In this document: positions 1 through 5,519 of the stretch, one piece after another
Numbering within the stretch: the stretch's first letter is position 1
Layout: every line of letters starts with the position of its first letter
Assembly (NCBI GenBank): GCA_902783515.1
Contig: CACZRK010000125.1
Location: forward strand, 1 to 5,519
Reading direction: 5' to 3'
Source of the DNA: an uncultured Coriobacteriaceae bacterium
GTDB taxonomy: Bacteria > Actinomycetota > Coriobacteriia > Coriobacteriales > UMGS124
Length of the DNA stretch: 5,519 nucleotides
Program-made: the position numbers and the translations under genes
Notes under the pieces: model-generated
Databases searched by the model: none
What the model was told of the DNA's origin: nothing
The model's input: the letters and a program-made list of their open reading frames with translations, nothing else

Positions 1-1001
1 GCCTCTATGGCGCGTCGCTCCTGGTTGATCGCCTCGAGTCGTGCCGCGAGCTCCTCGGCGCGCTGGGGGTCCTCCTCCATGAGCAGGCGCAGGGCGATGG
101 CGGGGTCGGCCATGCGGCCGGCCGAGTTGAGGCGTGGGATGAGCGAGAACGCGAGCTCGTCGGCGGTGAGCGTCTCCAGCGGGTGACGCGACTGCGCCGC
201 GAGCGCCACGAGGCCGGGGCGCGTTGACGCGTTGAGCCGCCGCATGCCGTCGGCGACCAGCGAGCGGTTCTCCCCCGTGAGCAGCATGAGGTCGCTCACG
301 GTGCCGAGCGTCGCGACGTCGGTATACTCGCGCCACAGGTCGGGCTCGCCGCGCAGCTCGCCCAGGCGGCACACGATCTTCAGCGCGACGCCGACGCCGG
401 CGAGCTCGCGCGAGGGGCAGTCCGGGTCAAGCTTGGGGTCGCACACCGGGACGCCCCGCGGCACGAGGTCGCTCGGCTCGTGGTGGTCGGTGATCGCGAC
501 GTCGATGCCGTCGGCGAGCAGCTCGGCGACCTCGTCCCTCCCCGCGATGCCCGTGTCCACCGTCACGATGAGGTCGGGGCTCGCCATCTCGCGCAGCCGG
601 GTGAGCGCCGCGCGCGACAGCCCGTAGCCCTCGTCAAAGCGCCGCGGGATGAAGGGGGTGACCTCAAGGCCGAGGTGCCGCAGCGCCGTCGTGAGCAGGC
701 AGGTCGCGGAGATGCCGTCAACGTCAAAGTCGCCGAAGATCGCCGTGCGCTCATGGCGGTCGATCGCCGTCGAGAGGCGCCGCACCACCTCGTCCAGCCC
801 GGGGATGAGCGCGGGGTCAAGCCAGTCGCGGTCAAGCGAGGGGTGCAGGAAGCGCCGGACGTCTTCCTCCCCGGAAATGCCGCGGCCCGCCATGATGCGG
901 GCCACGAGCGGCGTGACGTGCGCCTGCCGCCGAATCTGCTCGGCGACAGGCGCGTCATAGTGCGCGATCTCCCAGCTCCGGCTCGTGGCCAGGGCGGACA
1001 T
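1..1001 (-). CDS. recJ: RecJ single-stranded-DNA-specific 5'-3' exonuclease (partial, C-terminus beyond the window)
   Basis: RecJ degrades single-stranded DNA 5' to 3' in recombination and repair, using a DHH-family two-metal active site. I translated the minus strand from ATG at 1001: 333 codons stay open to the window edge, so the C-terminal part, including any DHHA1 and OB domains, is missing. DHH motifs occur in order: GDFDVDG (residues 90-96, motif I), TVDTGI (147-152, motif II Asp149), TDHHE (171-175, motif III), LGTVSDLMLLTGENR (232-246, motif IV Asp237) and RLNSAGRM (290-297). The N-terminal RGISGEEDVRRFLHP stretch (40-54) is also RecJ-like. All metal-binding Asp/His positions expected in this part are present. 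Motif II has Thr where Asn or Cys is common, probably neutral. The start is fixed by the TGATG overlap with the secF stop and by GGGAAGGT six bases upstream. No separate promoter is visible, so it is probably expressed from the secD promoter. Confidence 0.95.
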   Translation of the reverse strand, partial: MSALATSRSWEIAHYDAPVAEQIRRQAHVTPLVARIMAGRGISGEEDVRRFLHPSLDRDWLDPALIPGLDEVVRRLSTAIDRHERTAIFGDFDVDGISATCLLTTALRHLGLEVTPFIPRRFDEGYGLSRAALTRLREMASPDLIVTVDTGIAGRDEVAELLADGIDVAITDHHEPSDLVPRGVPVCDPKLDPDCPSRELAGVGVALKIVCRLGELRGEPDLWREYTDVATLGTVSDLMLLTGENRSLVADGMRRLNASTRPGLVALAAQSRHPLETLTADELAFSLIPRLNSAGRMADPAIALRLLMEEDPQRAEELAARLEAINQERRAIE

Positions 1002-2107
1002 CAGCGCACCTTCCCGGAGTTCTTCTTCTTGGGGGCCTTCGGCTTCTGCGCCGCGGCGGCGGGCTTGTGCGACGCCGCGGGCTCAGGGGCGGCCTCGTCG
1101 GCGCCGGCGTCGGCCACGGACGTGTCCGCCTCAGCGAGCTCCTCCACGGTCGTGCCTGCTGCGGCAGCCCTCAGCTGGGCCTTCTCGCCGTACAGCTCTT
1201 CGGCGCGACGCCACTCGGGCTCGCGGCCCTTCCAGATCGCGTAGAGGGGCGCCGCGATCGCGATGGAGGAGTACGCGCCGAACGCCAGGCCGATCAGCAT
1301 GGCGAACGCGAAGCCCTTCAGGGTCTCGCCGCCGAAGATCAGCATCGCGATGACCGGCATGATGCTCGTGAGCGTTGTGTTGATGGAGCGGATGATGACC
1401 TGGTTCTCGGCGAGGTTCGTGATCTGCAGGGCGGTGCGGTGCGTCGCGTCGCGGTAGGTGCGAATGTCCTCGTTCACGCGGTTGAAGACGACCACCGTGT
1501 CGTACAGGACGAAGCCCATGATCGTGAGCAGCGCCGCGACCACGTTCGGCGTGACCTCAAAGCGCGTCCACGCGTACACGCCGACGACGATGATCATCAC
1601 GTGGAGCAGCGAGACGACGGCCATGAGCGACATCTTCAGCTCGTAGCGCCACGAGACGAAAACGACGATCAGCGCGATGACGACCACGAAGGCGACGATG
1701 GACCCGCGCGTGACGTCGGCGCCCCAGTTCGGGCCGATCGTCGTGACCGTGTAGGAGTCGCTCGCCAGCCCCAGGCTCGTCGCGACGTCGGAGGCGATGC
1801 GGCTCGCCTCCGTCGGGTCAGTCTCGGAGGTCCCGACGAGGAAGCCCTGCGTGCCGTTGCTGTCCGTGGTCTGGACCGACGCGTCACCGGAGCCGGCGTC
1901 CGCGAACGCCTGGCGCATGTCGGAGAGCGTGATGGCGCCGGTATCGTTGAAGGACACCTGCGTGCCGCCGATGAACTCGACGCCCAGGTTCACGCCGCCG
2001 CGCGCGATGAGGCCGACGATGGCGGCGACGACCAGCGCGATGGAGATGCCGAACAGGACCTTGCGGTACTTGACGAACTGGATCTCATGCGAGAAGTGGC
2101 TACGCAT
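1001..2107 (-). CDS. secF: Protein translocase subunit SecF
   Basis: SecF is the membrane partner of SecD. The complex binds SecYEG and uses the proton motive force to pull exported proteins through late in translocation. The 368-residue protein has TM1 at about 18-36, a short extracytoplasmic P1-type domain (37-133) and five more membrane segments at about 134-152, 158-180, 186-208, 244-262 and 263-292. Family motifs are GVNLGVEFIGGT (38-49), TIGPNWGADVTRG (123-135), GFVLYDTVVVFNRVNED (198-214, conserved Asp203 and Arg210 in TM4) and FGGETLKGFAFAMLIGLAFG (258-277). The LYDTVVVF form resembles actinobacterial SecF. The tail 293-368 is predicted cytoplasmic; from about 313 it is Ala/Glu/Pro-rich, and it ends in Lys-rich residues. 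I chose ATG at 2107 because AAGGGGGG lies 8 bases upstream and the protein then begins MRSHFSHEIQFVKYRK, as expected. A start ten codons earlier would only add residues overlapping secD. Confidence 0.95.
   Translation of the reverse strand: MRSHFSHEIQFVKYRKVLFGISIALVVAAIVGLIARGGVNLGVEFIGGTQVSFNDTGAITLSDMRQAFADAGSGDASVQTTDSNGTQGFLVGTSETDPTEASRIASDVATSLGLASDSYTVTTIGPNWGADVTRGSIVAFVVVIALIVVFVSWRYELKMSLMAVVSLLHVMIIVVGVYAWTRFEVTPNVVAALLTIMGFVLYDTVVVFNRVNEDIRTYRDATHRTALQITNLAENQVIIRSINTTLTSIMPVIAMLIFGGETLKGFAFAMLIGLAFGAYSSIAIAAPLYAIWKGREPEWRRAEELYGEKAQLRAAAAGTTVEELAEADTSVADAGADEAAPEPAASHKPAAAAQKPKAPKKKNSGKVR
1008..1015 (-). promoter_or_regulatory. Ribosome binding site of recJ inside the end of secF
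   Basis: The minus strand reads GGGAAGGT, then GCGCTG, then ATG. The site is encoded by the last SecF codons (Gly-Lys-Val-Arg), so ribosomes finishing secF end on top of the recJ start. This fits translational coupling and supports ATG at 1001 as the recJ start. Confidence 0.7.
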
Positions 2108-3599
2108 CGAGCTCGCCCCCCTTCTCGGGCGCGGCATCCCTTGCGGACGCGCGGCCCTCCTCGATGTCGCGGCGCACGCCCCAGAAGCCGGGATGACGCT
2201 CGATGGCGCCGCGGCCGAGCAGGCGAAGCATCGGCGTCGTGTAGCACAGCAGCGTGACGAACGAGCAGACGACGCCGAGGGCGAGCGTGAGGCCGAAGCC
2301 CTTGACCTGACCGATGCTGAGGAAGAACAGGCCGAGCGCCGAGATCAGCGTCACGACGCCGGCGTCGATCGCGGTGCGGATGCCGTGCTTGGAGCCGCTC
2401 ACCGACGCCGTGCGGACGCCGCGCCCCATGCGTAGCTCCTCGCGGAAGCGCTCGAGCACGAGGACCGAGGAGTCCGTCGCCGTGCCGATGGTGAGCACGA
2501 CGCCGGCGATGCCGGGCAGCGAGAGCGCGAACACGCCATTGGCGCTCAGGAACGCGAGGAGGCCCAGGTACACGATGCCGAACACGACGAGGCCGCCGGA
2601 GATGACCATGCCGAGGCCGCCGTAGAACAGGCACAGGTAGGCGATGACCACGCCGAAGCCGATGAGGACGGCAACGAGACCCTCGCTCAGCGAGTCCTGG
2701 CCGAGCGTCGGGCCGACGACGCGCGACTCGGAGTACTCGAGCGTCACAGGCAGCGAGCCGGACTGCAGCACGCTCTGCAGCGCCTTCGCGTCGTCGAGTG
2801 AGTAGTTGCCGGTGATGGCCACCTGGCCGTTCGTGATCTCGCTCTGCACGGCGGGCGCAGAGTTCACGACGCCGTCCAGCACGATCGCGATCTGGCCGTG
2901 CGTGGGCGCGAGCTCCTTGGAGACCTCGGCGAACTTCTGGGTGCCCTCGCTGTTCAGCGTGAGGTCAACCTCGTAGGTGCCGCCGGTGCTCTGCTGCGAG
3001 ATGGTGACGTTGCGGATGTCGTCACCGGTCATGAACGCCGTGTAGGTGCCCGGCGTCAGCTCCACGTCGGACTGGCCGCTGTTGATCTTGAGCAGCGCGT
3101 CCTGGTCGGCGACCTGCGTGAGGTCGACGAACTCCAGAAGGCCGGTCGTCCCGATCGTCTGGATCGCCTGCTCCGCGTTGGTCGCGCCAGGGATCTGCAC
3201 GAGGATCGAGGTGCTCCCCTGCTGCTGCACGGTCGCCTCGCTCGCGCCGAGCGAGTTCACGCGCTCCTGAACGATCTTGACGGCGGTCTTCATGTCGTCG
3301 TCGGTCACCGCGGAACCGTCGGGCTTGCTCGCCGTCATGACGACGGAGACGCCGCCCTGGATGTCAAGGCCCATCGTGATCTTCTGGCCGAGCGGCGTGA
3401 AGCCGATCACGCATATGACCAGCACGACCGCCAGGGCGATCAGCGTCCCGGCATAGCGCTTGACGTCCTGCGGATAACGGCCGCGGCGACGGCTGCGGCG
3501 CCGACGCGGGGCGGCGCCTCCCGACGCCTTCGCCCATTCGCGTGCCGCGTTCGTGGAGCCCTCGGGCCCGCGAGCATGCTTGTCATCAGTCTCTGACAT
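2100..3599 (-). CDS. secD: Protein translocase subunit SecD
   Basis: SecD carries the large extracytoplasmic P1 domain that grips emerging substrate and, with SecF, couples proton flow to protein export. The 499-residue protein has a very basic cytoplasmic N-terminus (Arg-rich 31-41), TM1 at about 51-68, P1 from about 75 to 300, and TM2-6 at about 305-328, 329-351, 357-382, 409-430 and 434-460. Motifs are MGLDIQGG (76-83), RVNSLGASEATV (113-124), VQIPG (134-138), LQSGSLPV (278-285), RVVGPTLGQDS (293-303) and SLPGIAGVVLTIGTATDSS (360-378) followed by VLERFREEL. Asp376 matches the conserved TM4 aspartate; the surrounding GTATDSS is closer to actinobacterial SecD than to the proteobacterial AVDAN form. 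It is shorter than E. coli SecD (615 aa), as is usual outside proteobacteria. ATG at 3599 is chosen over GTG at 3605 because that GTG overlaps the Shine-Dalgarno sequence. The end overlaps secF by 8 bases. Confidence 0.96.
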   Translation of the reverse strand: MSETDDKHARGPEGSTNAAREWAKASGGAAPRRRRSRRRGRYPQDVKRYAGTLIALAVVLVICVIGFTPLGQKITMGLDIQGGVSVVMTASKPDGSAVTDDDMKTAVKIVQERVNSLGASEATVQQQGSTSILVQIPGATNAEQAIQTIGTTGLLEFVDLTQVADQDALLKINSGQSDVELTPGTYTAFMTGDDIRNVTISQQSTGGTYEVDLTLNSEGTQKFAEVSKELAPTHGQIAIVLDGVVNSAPAVQSEITNGQVAITGNYSLDDAKALQSVLQSGSLPVTLEYSESRVVGPTLGQDSLSEGLVAVLIGFGVVIAYLCLFYGGLGMVISGGLVVFGIVYLGLLAFLSANGVFALSLPGIAGVVLTIGTATDSSVLVLERFREELRMGRGVRTASVSGSKHGIRTAIDAGVVTLISALGLFFLSIGQVKGFGLTLALGVVCSFVTLLCYTTPMLRLLGRGAIERHPGFWGVRRDIEEGRASARDAAPEKGGELDA

Positions 3600-3604
3600 G
3601 GACA

Positions 3605-3610
3605 CCTTCT
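3605..3610 (-). promoter_or_regulatory. Ribosome binding site deciding the secD start
   Basis: The minus strand reads AGAAGG, then TGTCC, then ATG. A five-base spacing to ATG at 3599 is good. The in-frame GTG at 3605-3603 uses a base of this same site, so it cannot be the start served by it. Confidence 0.75.
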
Positions 3611-3621
3611 TACTACGAATC

Positions 3622-3640
3622 AGGCGGGCCTGGCCCGCCC
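3622..3640 (-). repeat. Strong GC palindrome in the secD leader
   Basis: GGCGGGCC-T-GGCCCGCC on the plus strand (3623-3639) is a perfect inverted repeat. In minus-strand RNA it could fold as a stem of about seven pairs, including an outer G-U, around a five-base loop. It lies between the predicted promoter and the secD ribosome binding site, 11 bases from the latter. No T run follows on either strand, so it is not a classical intrinsic terminator. It may affect messenger stability or secD translation; that is inference. Confidence 0.6.
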
Positions 3641-3658
3641 TGCGACAGTCAAGGGCAA

Positions 3659-3664
3659 ATTATA
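3659..3664 (-). promoter_or_regulatory. Predicted -10 box of the secD-secF-recJ promoter
   Basis: The minus strand carries a perfect TATAAT in otherwise GC-rich DNA, about 60 bases before the secD ATG. Transcription would start near 3650 and give a leader of about 50 bases. The -35 region at 16-18 bases spacing (GCGTGA and neighbours) is a poor match to TTGACA, so an activator or a relaxed -35 requirement is possible. It lies just downstream of the probable tgt terminator, which is the expected order for a new transcription unit. Confidence 0.55.
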
Positions 3665-3690
3665 GACAGACGCCCCGCTGCTCACGCCCC

Positions 3691-3715
3691 AAAATGGCGC
3701 GCGAATCACGCGCGC
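3691..3715 (-). terminator. Probable weak intrinsic terminator of tgt
   Basis: The minus strand has a perfect seven-pair stem, GCGCGCG and CGCGCGC, around the five-base loop TGATT, followed by CATTTT. It begins 31 bases after the tgt stop codon. The T run has only four bases, so termination may be partial and some read-through into secD is possible. Confidence 0.5.
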
Positions 3716-3746
3716 TACGAGACGTGCGCGTCCGCCGGCGCGCCCC

Positions 3747-4895
3747 TCAGTAGTCGTTGGCGGCCTCGGACGCCATCCAGTCGCTCACGAACGAGCCATA
3801 GTGGCCATCGACGATCGCCGCGCGCGCACGGCGCATCAGGTCGGTGAGGAAGTAGATGTTGTGCATGCCGAGCAGGATGCCACCGAGCATCTCCTTTGAG
3901 AGCACGAGGTGCCTGATGTAGGCGCGCGAAAAGCCGCCGGTGCAGACCGGGCAGGTGCACGCGTCGTCCAGCGGGCCGGCATCGTGCGCGTAGCGTGCGT
4001 TGCGCAGGTTCATGCGCCCATGGAACGAGAACGCCGAGCCCATGCGCCCCGTGCGCGTCGGGAGCACGCAGTCAAACATGTCGATGCCGCAGGCCACGCC
4101 GCGCACGAGCGTCGTCGGGTTGCCGACGCCCATCAGGTAGCGCGGCTTCGTGCGCGGCATGTGCTCGCTCACGAGCGGCTCGAGGGTGCGGAACATGACC
4201 TCGTGGTCCTCGCCCACCGAGTAGCCACCGATGCCGTAGCCGGGGAAGTCGCCGCAGGACTCCAGGTGCTCGAGGCTGCGCAGGCGCAGGTCCATGTGCA
4301 TGCCGCCCTGCACGATGCCGAACAGCGCCTGGTCGGGACGCGTGTGCGCCCTGAAGCAGCGGTCGGCCCACGCGCTGGAGAGCTCCACCGCCCGCTCGAC
4401 GAAGGAGCGCTCCGCCGGGTAGGGCGGGCACTGGTCAAGCTGCATCACGATGTCGGCGCCGAGCTTCTGCTGGATGTCCATGTTCGTCTCGGGCGTCCAG
4501 AAGACGTGCGAGCCGTCATAGTCGTCCACGCGGAACTCCACGCCGTCTGCGCGCAGCTTCACGAGGTCGCCGTGCGAGAACACCTGGAAGCCGCCCGAGT
4601 CGGTCAGGATCGGACGGTCCCAGTTCATGAACGCGTGCAGCCCGCCGAGCTCGGCGATCGTGTCGGCGCCCGGGCGCATCGCGAGGTGATACGTGTTCGC
4701 GAGCACGATCTGCGCGTTGAGCTCCCGCACCGTGGACGGCAGCATGCCCTTGACCGTCGCCTTGGTGCCGACGGGCATGAACACGGGGGTCTGGATGTCG
4801 CCGTGCGCCGTGTGGAACACGCCGGCGCGCGCGTGCGTGGCCGGGTCCTCCGCCACGATCTCGTAGGTGAACAGCTTCTTGTTACTCTCCGGCAT
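3747..4895 (-). CDS. tgt: Queuine/preQ1 tRNA-ribosyltransferase (tRNA-guanine transglycosylase)
   Basis: Bacterial Tgt swaps guanine-34 for preQ1 in the anticodon of Asp, Asn, His and Tyr tRNAs, a step toward queuosine. The 382-residue protein has the usual length (E. coli 375). Visible motifs: ILTDSGGFQVFS (96-107, catalytic Asp99), MQLDQCPPYP (151-160, base-binding Asp154 and Cys156), LFGIVQGG (191-198, Gln196), GIGGYSVGE (221-229), YLMGVG (253-258, Met255) and GIDMFDCVLPTR (270-281, nucleophile Asp275). Zinc ligands are Cys313, Cys315, Cys318 and His345. Cys156 and Val227 are the bacterial preQ1-type choices, unlike queuine-type eukaryotic enzymes. Odd points: Gln155 replaces the common Glu, Tyr225 the common Leu, and the zinc loop has one extra residue. 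ATG at 4895 is preferred because GAGAGG lies 8 bases upstream and the family N-terminus follows; the frame stays open to an ATG at 5039, but without a well-placed ribosome site. The probable terminator separates it from secD. Confidence 0.96.
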   Translation of the reverse strand: MPESNKKLFTYEIVAEDPATHARAGVFHTAHGDIQTPVFMPVGTKATVKGMLPSTVRELNAQIVLANTYHLAMRPGADTIAELGGLHAFMNWDRPILTDSGGFQVFSHGDLVKLRADGVEFRVDDYDGSHVFWTPETNMDIQQKLGADIVMQLDQCPPYPAERSFVERAVELSSAWADRCFRAHTRPDQALFGIVQGGMHMDLRLRSLEHLESCGDFPGYGIGGYSVGEDHEVMFRTLEPLVSEHMPRTKPRYLMGVGNPTTLVRGVACGIDMFDCVLPTRTGRMGSAFSFHGRMNLRNARYAHDAGPLDDACTCPVCTGGFSRAYIRHLVLSKEMLGGILLGMHNIYFLTDLMRRARAAIVDGHYGSFVSDWMASEAANDY

Positions 4896-5249
4896 GGACG
4901 CCGCCTCTCGTGTCATTCCGTCTTGATCCGCACGCGACGCCACGCGCCGCGGCCACCGCCCCTGTGGCACGCCGGCTGCGGCGCTCATGGCGTCGGTCGT
5001 CTCGTTTCCTCCTCCGAAGATACCAGCATGCGCCGTCATTCGCGCCGAGGCCGCATTCCAACAACGGCCTTACACACCGACCGAGACTGCCGCGGCGATC
5101 ATTCCCGCACGTAGATGGCACCGGAGCCACGCCGCTGTTCGCACGTCGTCAGACCATCTTGCCAATCTGCCTCCCCAGCAGCGACCACGTCTCGCGCCCG
5201 CGCCACGATGGCGTGACCACAGCGGATCTCGAACGAACGGGAGGCGGCC
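4896..5249. other. Divergent intergenic region between tgt and the plus-strand exported-protein gene
   Basis: No convincing gene lies here; the small open frames lack ribosome sites and family features. GAGAGG at 4904-4909 (minus) serves tgt. A possible tgt promoter is the extended -10 TGGTATCTT on the minus strand at 5025-5017, without a recognisable -35. GGAGGAGG at 5015-5008 (minus) looks like a Shine-Dalgarno sequence, but the next ATG is 19 bases further on. On the plus strand TTGCCA at 5159-5164 resembles a -35 box but has no matching -10. A near-perfect tandem ten-mer (CACGCGACGC, CACGCGCCGC) sits at 4931-4950. I see no preQ1 riboswitch-like A-rich tail. Confidence 0.4.
5239..5244 (+). 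promoter_or_regulatory. Ribosome binding site of the plus-strand exported-protein gene
   Basis: GGGAGG followed by CGGCC and ATG at 5250. This strong, well-spaced site is the main reason for calling the truncated gene at the right edge and for choosing its start. Confidence 0.7.
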
Positions 5250-5519
5250 ATGGACAGACCCGGAGACGGAGCCGCGCACAGGGGCACGGGGCAGCCCGTG
5301 CGCGCGAGAGAGCGCGCAGGGGCGCGCGGACGATGGGGCGCGACGCTGGCGGCGCTGGCGCTTGCATGGGGCTTGGCGGGCTGCGTCGTCGCGAGCGACG
5401 CGAGCGCGTTGGACGCGACGACGCTCGATCCGGGCGTGACCGTCACCGTCGGCGCGCTGGCAGATGCCACGGACGCCGACGCGACCGTCGGCGCGCAGGC
5501 GGCGCCCACGGTTGACAAC
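5250..5519 (+). CDS. Putative exported protein, possibly a lipoprotein (partial, C-terminus beyond the window)
   Basis: I do not recognise the family. The frame from ATG at 5250 is open for all 90 codons to the window edge. Residues 1-28 form an unusually long, Arg-rich cytoplasmic n-region. Residues 29-44 are hydrophobic (WGATLAALALAWGLAG) and lead to Cys45. LAGC at 42-45 fits a lipobox, so signal peptidase II cleavage and lipid attachment are possible. A type I site after ASA (51-53) is the alternative, in which case the Cys would be incidental. No twin-arginine motif is present. The visible mature part is rich in Ala, Asp, Thr and Val (for example DATDADATVGAQAAP, 72-86) and looks like a surface-protein linker, with no domain yet. 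A strong ribosome site supports the start. It is transcribed divergently from tgt, and nothing links the two functionally. Confidence 0.7.
   Translation, partial: MDRPGDGAAHRGTGQPVRARERAGARGRWGATLAALALAWGLAGCVVASDASALDATTLDPGVTVTVGALADATDADATVGAQAAPTVDN

Noticed and set aside
546..563. RecJ motif II reading VDTG instead of VDNG or VDCG
   Set aside because: The metal-binding Asp149 is kept, and the next residue varies among known RecJ proteins, so it does not suggest inactivity.
480..1244. Plus-strand open frame of 254 codons opposite recJ and the end of secF
   Set aside because: The minus strand encodes all RecJ DHH motifs here; the plus frame has none of its own.
1067..2257. Plus-strand open frame of 396 codons opposite secF and the end of secD
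   Set aside because: Rich in Arg, Asp, His and Ala with no family motif; it is the antisense of clear secF/secD codons and expected from high GC.
3600..3650. SecM- or VemP-like arrest peptide controlling secD
   Set aside because: The predicted leader is only about 50 bases, with no start codon and ribosome site for a leader peptide.
4896..5039. PreQ1 riboswitch upstream of tgt
   Set aside because: No small stem followed by an A-rich tail could be found on the minus strand; the region is too GC-rich for a recognisable class I aptamer.
3909..5114. Plus-strand open frame of 401 codons opposite tgt
   Set aside because: Antisense of strongly conserved Tgt motifs; composition typical of a GC-rich shadow frame and no ribosome site.
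5099..5518. Minus-strand open frame of 139 codons at the right edge
   Set aside because: Opposite the plus-strand gene that has a strong ribosome site and signal peptide; its Ala/Ser/Val-rich sequence mirrors that gene's low complexity.

Overview
The window is GC-rich chromosomal DNA, most probably from a high-GC actinobacterium. I infer class Coriobacteriia (Olsenella/Collinsella-like), but the genus is a guess. The grounds are the actinobacterial form of the fourth-helix motifs (SecF LYDTVVVF, SecD GTATDSSVLVLERF), a bacterial preQ1-type Tgt, and recJ placed directly behind secF. I found no mobile element, CRISPR array, tRNA or rRNA. I did not find a convincing undescribed system; this is mainly housekeeping DNA with some notable local details.

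Layout from right to left along the minus strand: tgt (tRNA-guanine transglycosylase, queuosine modification) ends at 3747. A 147-base gap then holds a GC hairpin with a short T run (probable tgt terminator), a perfect TATAAT -10 box, a second strong palindrome in the presumed leader, and a good Shine-Dalgarno sequence for secD. secD, secF and recJ follow as one tightly packed unit: secD and secF overlap by 8 bases, and secF and recJ share one base (TGATG). recJ runs off the left edge, so only its first 333 codons are present. SecD and SecF form the membrane complex that helps SecYEG/SecA complete protein export, and RecJ is a 5'-3' single-strand DNA exonuclease, so the operon joins unrelated functions through shared transcription and coupled translation. 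The yajC gene often found between tgt and secD is absent.

On the right, about 350 bases (4896-5249) separate tgt from a divergent plus-strand gene starting at 5250. Only its first 90 codons are in the window. They encode a long basic n-region, a hydrophobic segment ending in a lipobox-like LAGC, and an Ala/Asp/Thr-rich start of the mature part. It is an exported, possibly lipid-anchored protein of unknown function.

Antisense reading frames of up to about 400 codons opposite secF, secD and tgt are consistent with the high GC content and were not annotated.
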